From: Ascochyta rabiei | Lineage: Eukaryota > Ascomycota > Dothideomycetes > Pleosporales > Didymellaceae | NCBI RefSeq assembly: GCF_004011695.2 | Contig: NC_082426.1 | Span: 496,001 to 560,000 of the forward strand | DNA: 64,000 nucleotides | Reading direction: 5' to 3' | In this document: in pieces, positions 57,948-64,000 of the stretch | How positions within the stretch are numbered: position 1 is the stretch's first letter | Layout: each line of letters opens with the position of its first letter | Notes under the pieces: generated by a model | Database searches by the model: none | Told to the model about the DNA's origin: nothing | Seen by the model: the letters and a program-made list of their open reading frames with translations, nothing else | Program-made: the position numbers and the translations under genes

Positions 57948-58041
57948 CCAACAGCAGCAGCAACAGCAAGCTGCTGGGGGTAGTCAGCGACGTGGTCGGG
58001 TAAGCAGAAACGCGTCCCCAGCGCCCGGCGCTAGACGCTAA
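54582..58041 (+). CDS. RRM-Pumilio RNA-binding protein, Jsn1/Puf1 type
   Basis: This is an RNA-binding protein with one RRM followed by PUF repeats, the arrangement of yeast Jsn1/Puf1 and Puf2, which bind mRNAs for membrane and mitochondrial proteins. Exons 54,582-54,814 and 54,867-58,041 give 1,135 residues. The N-terminal 440 residues are Ser/Pro-rich. The RRM lies at about 448-520 (SLWLGNIPSSTT as RNP2, NCGFVNFETL as RNP1). PUF repeats fill about 655-945; LGNTVVQKLFE, NGTWAAQKII, FGNYVMQGCL and FGARAMRACLE show the recognition helices. The C-terminus is Gln/Met/Pro-rich with a polyglutamine run from about residue 1,094. The pyrimidine-rich leader before the ATG suggests a long 5' UTR. Confidence 0.92.
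57915..57969 (+). repeat. CAG/CAA run encoding polyglutamine
   Basis: About eighteen CAG or CAA codons, broken by one histidine codon, encode the polyglutamine run near the C-terminus of the JSN1-like protein. The CAG-rich first half is likely to vary in length among strains. Confidence 0.9.
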
Positions 58042-59231
58042 CATCTGCTACAGAGATAGGTCCGTCCCCTAGATGATTCTCTCTTAGCTACTCGCAGCCT
58101 CTCGTGCAATGGTTTCGACACAGCATCGCACCCTTCTTGTCTATTGTTTCGTCCATCTCTTCTTGAGCGAGCAAATAAAGCGGCATTACATCATCATCTC
58201 ATCTCCTTTGTATATCGATCGCTCTACGTGTTGGGGAGAAGGGAGCTGGCCTGCCTTGTGTCTCATTACCTCACGATGTGCATGCTCTCTTCTCTTGGAC
58301 GATATCGGCGCTCAATCACATTCGTTACCGTCGCTCGCTACATGTGCATGCGCATGGCTTGGGGTTCAGTAGGCGTTCTTATCATCCCACTTCTTGTACC
58401 TTAGTTTTCGAGTCGGTGTCTTGGTACAACGACTTGCTTATTACATTTCTACCACGCCAGGGGAACGACGCAATGTATTGTTATGGGTGGGACGATACAC
58501 GTGCGGCCACTTTTCTTCCAGGCGGTGCTAGTTTTGGCAAACATCTGACGCAAAGGTGGTCGAATGGCGCAAAAAGTCGAGCACATTATAGTTCAGGATA
58601 TGGCTGGCAATCTTGGGAACCGGTGTTTCTTCTCTTTGTGTTGATTTGCCTGGAGAGCTGGCGGTATAGGATGAGAGCGTAGATAGAATTGAGATGCACC
58701 CTTGTTGGTGCCTTTTCCATTGACAATCCCTACACTCCGAGGTGTCGTGCGCAGAGCAGGCCTGGACGAGGACTCTGCTCGGCCTTTGCGGATGAGGCTA
58801 CAAGCATCCGGAAGCATTCGGCCGAGCTGTTCACCCTTGAGAGCAACAAGTCTGGGTCAAGAGGCTCAGCAGTCGTCAGCTCCACAGCGATTCAAGCGTG
58901 CCGCCGGAAAATGGCTGCTTATCAGTACCAATCAAGCCATCGTGAGCATGCTAGCGTGGAACCCCAGCCTGATGACATCACACCTGCAACGGAAGTCACG
59001 GAGGCCAGGAACTCGCAGCCGCAGCACAAGCCATTGTGGGCCGGAACACATACTTTAGGCACGTGTGCGGTACCCTCTTCCTGCAAATCGAGCACCCGTG
59101 ATACCCCAATTCCTTGCTCCCTTCTTGTTTCTGCGACACCGCGGACGCGCCGCAAGCAGCACGCGACATCAACCCACGACCAGGCCGATCACAGCACGAC
59201 ACCGAGCACCTGACGCTCTTTGCACGACACA
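58042..59231. other. intergenic, no gene seen
   Basis: This is the 3' region of the JSN1-like gene and promoter of the phosphate carrier. An open frame at 58,689-59,213 lacks any domain and overlaps the expected leader of the carrier gene, so it was not called. Confidence 0.55.
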
Positions 59232-60298
59232 ATGGCAGACAAGCTTGGCGCATTGAAGCCTCAGAGGAAGATTGAGCTGTACTCGGGCAACTACTTCGCA
59301 GCATGTACGCTCGGAGGCATCATTGCCTGCGGGCCGACGCACACCATGGTCACTCCCCTTGACTTGGTGAGTACTCTTAGCACTCCGTGCAAACTCATAT
59401 CCGGCACCTCTGTAGAGCACCAGTTTCTCATCATTCCTTAGGTAAAATGCCGTCGTCAAGTCGACGCCAACCTCTACAAATCCAACTCTCAGGCCTGGAA
59501 GATGATTTACGCCAAAGAAGGTCTGCGCGGCGTTTTCTTCGGCTGGGCACCTACTTTCGTCGGATACTCGTGTCAAGGCGCTGGCAAATACGGTTTCTAC
59601 GAGGTCTTCAAATACCTTTATGGAGAAAAACTTGCGCCCGGTGCACCCAAGCAAGTCGTTTTCCTCGCTGCCTCCGCTTCCGCAGAGTTTCTCGCCGACA
59701 TTGCGCTGTGCCCCCTTGAGGCGATCAAGGTCCGCATGCAGACCACGATGCCGCCTTACGCGAACACGTTGAGAGAGGGGTGGAGCAAGGTGATCAGAGA
59801 AGAGGGTGTCGGCGGACTCTACAAGGGTCTGTACCCGCTCTGGGCACGTCAAATCCCATACACCATGGTCAAGTTTGCTACATTCGAGGAGACCGTTTCT
59901 CGCATCTATCAGTTCATTGGCAAGCCAAAGGAATCGCTTAGTGGACTCCAGCAGACCGGAGTTTCATTCCTGGGTGGCTACATCGCTGGTATTGGCTGTG
60001 CGGTTGTGTCGCATCCTGCCGGTACGTTTTCATCGTTCTACAAAAAAAAAAAGGTTTTCAAAATGAGTTTTGCTAACGACAAGCAGATGTCATGGTCTCG
60101 AAACTCAACAGCGACCGCAAGGCTGGAGAGGGTGCCGGACAAGCTATCTCCAGGATCTACGGTAACATCGGCTTCCGCGGCCTCTGGAACGGACTGTCTA
60201 CACGCATCTTCATGATTGGTACTTTGACGGCGTTCCAGTGGTTGATCTACGATTCTTTCAAGGTCGGCCTTGGACTGCCAACTACTGGTGGTCACTAG
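59232..60298 (+). CDS. mitochondrial phosphate carrier, Pic2/Mir1 type
   Basis: This is an inner-membrane carrier of the SLC25 family; Pic2-type proteins move phosphate (and, in yeast Pic2, copper) into the matrix. Exons 59,232-59,366, 59,442-60,021 and 60,087-60,298 give 308 residues, the normal size. Three repeats are visible, each with a P-x-D/E-x-x-K/R signature: PLDLVKCRRQ (across the first intron), [10 protein letters not shown], and PADVMVSKL (across the second intron). The start [19 protein letters not shown] and the end [10 protein letters not shown] with PTTGGH are closer to Pic2 than to Mir1. The second intron contains an A11-like run near 60,041-60,052. Confidence 0.93.
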
Positions 60299-60667
60299 AG
60301 GGGTTCTTTGACTACGATTGGCTTCCTGCAGCCGGTCTTCTATGGCGTTACGGAGTCTACCTGTTAAAGCGAAAGCAATCGACGAATGTATTAATTATGA
60401 GGCTTCAAAGGCTTTGTTTCGGTACCATCGATCAAGATACTTTGTGCACAATGCGGCGCTACTAGCAGCTTTGGCAAATTCTTCGTGCCGGATAGAATTC
60501 AATCTCGTTGCTTGTACGCATCACGGCTTCCCGTATTCATTGATATTCGGAGTGCCGCATCAAGTCACCATTCGAGGTAATTCGTCCCATGGTCCTGTAC
60601 TGTTAAATCCACGCGATACTCAACCAACGAATACACTCAGCAGCGCATCGTTCTCACAGGCAAAACC
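60299..60667. other. intergenic between convergent genes
   Basis: This is the 3' region of the phosphate carrier, reaching the stop codon of the minus-strand hypothetical gene. Nothing was recognised. Confidence 0.55.
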
Positions 60668-61150
60668 TCAATTCCCAACCATCATCCCCCTCCGTCGATC
60701 CTTCCGCTCACGCTCATGCTCCTGACCCGCAACCTCGAAATAACACAACGAAAGGTCCCTGAACCGACGTCCCTCTTCCAGAAGCCAAGCCACACCAACA
60801 CCCTCCCGGCCCTTCTCCCGCCCTCCTTTCGACCTACCCGCTTTCCGAACAGCATCACTGTGGTAGTTTATCCACGCTTTCAGCCGCCCATACCCCCGAT
60901 TTCCATAATGCTCCAGCTCATCGACCATGCCCGCGAGCAACTGAACTACCGCATCGTCAGAACACGGTGCAGCGGGGCCCTGCCATGCAGCTATGTCTTC
61001 GATGGCGTGGAAGAGGGCGTGGGATGGGAAGGAGAGACCACCGTGCCCCTTTGGACCACCGCGGGCGGTGACGAGCGTGCTGGGGTTGCCCGCGGGGTGG
61101 TTGGCGGGGACGGTGATACGGTGACTGTACGCGTAGGCATTTTGAGACAT
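60668..61150 (-). CDS. hypothetical protein, 160 residues
   Basis: I do not recognise a family. The frame starts MSQNAYAYSHRITVPANHPAG, has a compact helical middle (SHALFHAIEDIAAW, VVQLLAGMVDELEHYGN, YGRLKAWINYHSDAVRK) and ends in a charged Arg/Glu-rich tail. There is no signal peptide or membrane segment. Amino-acid use and the alternation of hydrophobic positions look like a real soluble protein rather than chance translation, and the ATG is followed at once by the plausible N-terminus. There are no splice signals that extend it. It lies tail to tail with the phosphate carrier. Confidence 0.5.
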   Translation of the reverse strand: MSQNAYAYSHRITVPANHPAGNPSTLVTARGGPKGHGGLSFPSHALFHAIEDIAAWQGPAAPCSDDAVVQLLAGMVDELEHYGNRGYGRLKAWINYHSDAVRKAGRSKGGREKGREGVGVAWLLEEGRRFRDLSLCYFEVAGQEHERERKDRRRGMMVGN

Positions 61151-61859
61151 GGGTTTGGGTTTGGTGAAGGTGTGGAGGATTAGTGGTGTGGGGAGTACGA
61201 GTGGTTGGGAGGTTTTGAGGTGGCCACGTACAAAGGGGATTGTGCATTTTGTGTCTCATTCTTTGTGAATCTCACCGCGGACACTCACAACGAGCTTTTA
61301 ACTTGTAAATGGCTTCGTGGGAGATGGTAGCTTGCTTTCGAGATCGAGTGGGCGAAGCCCTGAAGTGTGAAGCGGAGGTTGTTTGTGCGAGCGGTCAAGA
61401 AACGCGCTTTCTTGATCCAGCAAGGTGCCTACATTGATCAATGTCTTGAGTATCTGGCATCTTCAGTGAAGGCGATATCTTCCGGACCATCGGCCACGTC
61501 ATAGTGGACCACTTTGATCTACTATCCCCCTTACGATTTCTTTGTCCATGAACTTACGGCCATTGTTGAAGAGTTTAGGGTGTTTGTCTTTGTGCCGTAA
61601 ACAAAGTAGGCGTGGGCGATTTGGCCTGGTCAGACCGGCCGGTGGGTTTTTAGGTGTTCGACTGAAGTGAAAGTTGAGGGTTTGCGTACTGGATGCATTC
61701 GGTGGTAGTACCCGAAAATAAGTTTAGATTGGTTTTGGTGCGATGTACGAGTTGCTTGCAGAGGATTCGGGCATTGCATCCAAGAAGTACGGAGTTTGTG
61801 GTCTTGTCCATTGTACATTCAACAGCTATCGTACAGCCTGACGTCTCTCAAACCCGAAT
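61151..61859. other. intergenic, no gene seen
   Basis: This is the upstream region of the hypothetical gene and the 3' side of the GST gene. No gene, RNA or repeat was recognised. Confidence 0.6.
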
Positions 61860-62537
61860 CTAGACAACCTTCTCTGTCAAATCAGACATGACTGGCCTCG
61901 TCTCCTTGAACTCCTTCTGTGCATCCAGATGATCAAAGTACTCGGCCAACATTGGGTACTGATCCCTCCAGCCAGGCCTCCCCTCGCCAAAGTCAATGAA
62001 GCCAATCGTGCAGATGATGGCAATGTCAGCGATAGTGAGCTCGATACCCACAACAAACTCCCTGCCATCCTTCTTCGCCGCCTCCACGTAGTCGTTGAAC
62101 GCCCGCAGCGCCCCTTCAATCTTCCGGCTCTGACGATCAATCCATTTCTGCGATTGCGCTTCTTTCTCGCGCCGCCCTTCCCAGCGCGATAGCACCATGG
62201 CGTCCATGCATCCTACGCCGAGCACGACGATCTGCTTGGCCTGCAGGTTGCCATCCAGATCACCGGGAAGGAGTCTGGGGCCTTTGTCGGCGTACTTCTC
62301 GACAATGTAGCTTTGGATGTGTGCGCTTTCGTAGACCGGGGGCCGGGCGTCGCCTTCAGGGAAGACCAGCACGGGGAGCTTTTCGAGCGGGTTGTATTTG
62401 GGTGTTTGCGTCTGCGATTCCCATGGGATTTCGTTTTGGAGCTCGAAGGGTATGCCCTTCAGTTGGAGGGCGATGCGGTTCATTCGCGCAAAAGGCGATG
62501 GGGTTGCGGATAGGAGAGTGAGAGGTTCGGATGACAT
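61860..62537 (-). CDS. glutathione S-transferase family protein
   Basis: This is a cytosolic GST, 225 residues in one exon, the usual length. The N-terminal thioredoxin-like domain reads LTLLSATPSPFARMNRIAL with a candidate catalytic serine, then NPLEKLPVLVF with the cis-proline of the glutathione site and PVYESAHIQSYI with the Glu-Ser pair that binds the gamma-glutamyl part. The C-terminal helical domain has IELTIADIAIICTIGFIDF, the N-capping box region of GSTs. The type resembles bacterial/fungal single-serine GSTs rather than Ure2p. The substrate is unknown; detoxification is the usual role. Confidence 0.88.
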   Translation of the reverse strand: MSSEPLTLLSATPSPFARMNRIALQLKGIPFELQNEIPWESQTQTPKYNPLEKLPVLVFPEGDARPPVYESAHIQSYIVEKYADKGPRLLPGDLDGNLQAKQIVVLGVGCMDAMVLSRWEGRREKEAQSQKWIDRQSRKIEGALRAFNDYVEAAKKDGREFVVGIELTIADIAIICTIGFIDFGEGRPGWRDQYPMLAEYFDHLDAQKEFKETRPVMSDLTEKVV

Positions 62538-63697
62538 GGTGGTGGTGGTGTTTCCAGAGCTGTAATGGTACCTTAACTATCGGAGTCGGTTTGTATGGTA
62601 GGCTCAAGTATGTCTTATCTCGGTGTTTGCAAAGCATGAACACTCGCAGAACTCACACGAGCTCCGATATATACCCTCGGGGGTCTAGTATGCGGGGTTA
62701 GTTCAAGACCGGTCATAAGACAGACGTCATCACAACCGCCGTCGACAATTAAACACTTCGAAAAACACCACGGAGTAGCTTCCGGCGTATTACTGGCTAT
62801 GTCATAGCCTTTCAAGTGCAGTACAGCACATTGTGGGGCTTGTCACTCTATCGAACTATGGAATTTTGGTTAGAAGTCCCCTTTCTCAGGTACCACTGTC
62901 AGATGGGAACATGTCGGAGATATATCATCCACTGGAATCGCTTCCCTACTTTAAGGATTGCTCTATGGTCTCCACAACAACATGCGTTTCCCCTTAGAGC
63001 ATAGAAAACAAGAATATGCCCGATCTTGCATGACAACCTTGAGGGCGTTTTGAGTTACACCACACATCACCTTCGCGGTCTTGAATATGGTAATTGACAG
63101 TCCTTGCAGCTCTTCCTCGTCAACAATCTCTCAAAGATTGATCCACTTTGCCATCCAACGCTTGTTTACTACCTCTGTTTCAACTCGAAGTCCGGTATAG
63201 TAACTCAGTGTCGATCTTACTGCCTGCCGGCAGTCCAGCAGCGTGGAGTGCATGCTCGTGGGCGCCAAGTCGCCGCGATAACAAGAGTGGCAGGTCGGTA
63301 CTCTCTGTGCGGCGACGAAGAACTTCTGGTGGGCATCCCGTGTCTGTTTGCGTAACGGACACAAGTCAAAGGAGAGATATCTGGAGATTTCAGTGGCATT
63401 TCGTCAGAACGTTTATAGGCGGTATGGCGAACCAGCACCTTCCTCATATACAATTCAAGATGTCCAGGCATCGCATGCATTGTCTTCGTATGAGTAATTT
63501 CACGACTGACGGCCGCTTGATGAACATATTATGCATTACTACGCTTCTTCAATATCTGGTCATACCCTAGTTTCCCACGCCCAAACGCCAACCAAGTGCC
63601 CTAGATCTAAGCCAGCCTAAAACTCGGCACCTGCTGTGAAGTATATACACCCCATCATATCTCATCCACATGTGTACACCGTCTCTGGGTCCCTACT
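62538..63697. other. intergenic, no gene seen
   Basis: This is a 1.16-kb stretch between the GST start and the ERG1 stop. Short frames on both strands lack any recognisable feature. The GST promoter lies at its left end. Confidence 0.5.
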
Positions 63698-64000
63698 TTA
63701 CCTGCGTACCTCCCATACAAGATAGGGTCCAATGACTGTCGCCGCCGTGTAGATAATGAGTATGCTCTCAACGCAGAGAACGTACGGCACCTTCCAGACT
63801 GGTACGTCCCTGGCCCTGCAAAGTATCGCATAAAACGCAACGCTGAAGAAATGGAAAACCAAAAACACGGGGTTGCGAATAAGACCGCTCAACAGACCAG
63901 CCGGCTCACTAATGTGCCTGCCGCCGAGCTGGAAGTACCTGAAACATCCGTTCTTCAAGGCTGTGAGATGGACGTTGTTGGCTGCGAACAAGCTGTATAG
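63698..64000 (-). CDS. squalene epoxidase (ERG1), C-terminal part
   Basis: Only the last 100 residues lie in the window; the gene continues beyond 64,000. Squalene monooxygenase makes 2,3-oxidosqualene in sterol synthesis at the ER or lipid droplets and is the target of allylamine antifungals. The frame includes LKNGCFRYFQLGG followed by EPAGLLSGLIRNP and a hydrophobic VFLVFHFFSVAFYAI segment, which matches the family's C-terminal membrane-anchoring helices. It ends WEVRR at the TAA at 63,698-63,700. The FAD-binding part is not visible here. Confidence 0.85.
   Translation of the reverse strand, partial: LYSLFAANNVHLTALKNGCFRYFQLGGRHISEPAGLLSGLIRNPVFLVFHFFSVAFYAILCRARDVPVWKVPYVLCVESILIIYTAATVIGPYLVWEVRR

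Noticed and set aside
58689..59213. 174-residue frame upstream of the phosphate carrier
   Set aside because: There is no domain, composition is irregular, and it overlaps the presumed carrier promoter and leader.

Overview
The window looks like a piece of a filamentous ascomycete chromosome, most likely a Dothideomycete. Genes carry short introns (about 45-110 bases, with one of 182) that have GT donors and AG acceptors. Products match ascomycete families, and the first 13.2 kb is a repeat block ruined by transitions of the kind made by repeat-induced point mutation (RIP). The class is inferred from protein style, not from a marker gene.

Layout. Positions 1-13,200 are AT-rich, full of stop codons and without a usable reading frame. 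On the minus strand I could still read remnants of two Ty3/gypsy LTR retrotransposons: integrase and RNase H of one at 0.8-2.1 kb, and RNase H, reverse transcriptase and a gag zinc knuckle of another at 7.7-9.8 kb. The block also holds a 76-bp tandem repeat and a 421-bp foldback element. Composition changes abruptly near 13.2 kb, and normal genes follow to the end of the window.

From left to right the genes are: MFS transporter (-), secreted SGNH esterase (-), NC2-alpha/BUR6 (-), tafazzin TAZ1 (-), NOSIP-like (+), TORC2 subunit AVO1/SIN1 (-), PRCC-like (+), SET-domain protein (+), NSRP1-like (-), NFKBIL1-like (+), GH11 xylanase (-), CLC chloride/proton exchanger (-), IAH1-type esterase (+), a protein with a retropepsin-like domain (+), UBP12-type deubiquitinase (+), secreted zinc metallopeptidase (+, with an in-frame stop), SWC2/YL1 (-), JSN1-type RRM-PUF protein (+), PIC2-type phosphate carrier (+), a small unknown (-), glutathione transferase (-), and the 3' end of squalene epoxidase ERG1 (-, cut by the window edge).

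Most of these are housekeeping genes and do not form one pathway. Three themes stand out. Four genes between 21 and 33 kb are relatives of spliceosome-associated or nuclear-speckle proteins. Two secreted enzymes fit attack on plant polysaccharide (GH11 xylanase, SGNH esterase). Several genes have a minisatellite right beside the start codon. I rebuilt exon structures by hand; for every complete spliced gene except the metallopeptidase the exon lengths add up to whole codons. I did not find an obviously new multi-gene system. The best leads are the split and possibly broken metallopeptidase, the protein with a degenerate retropepsin-like domain, the spliceosome-related neighbourhood and the start-site minisatellites.
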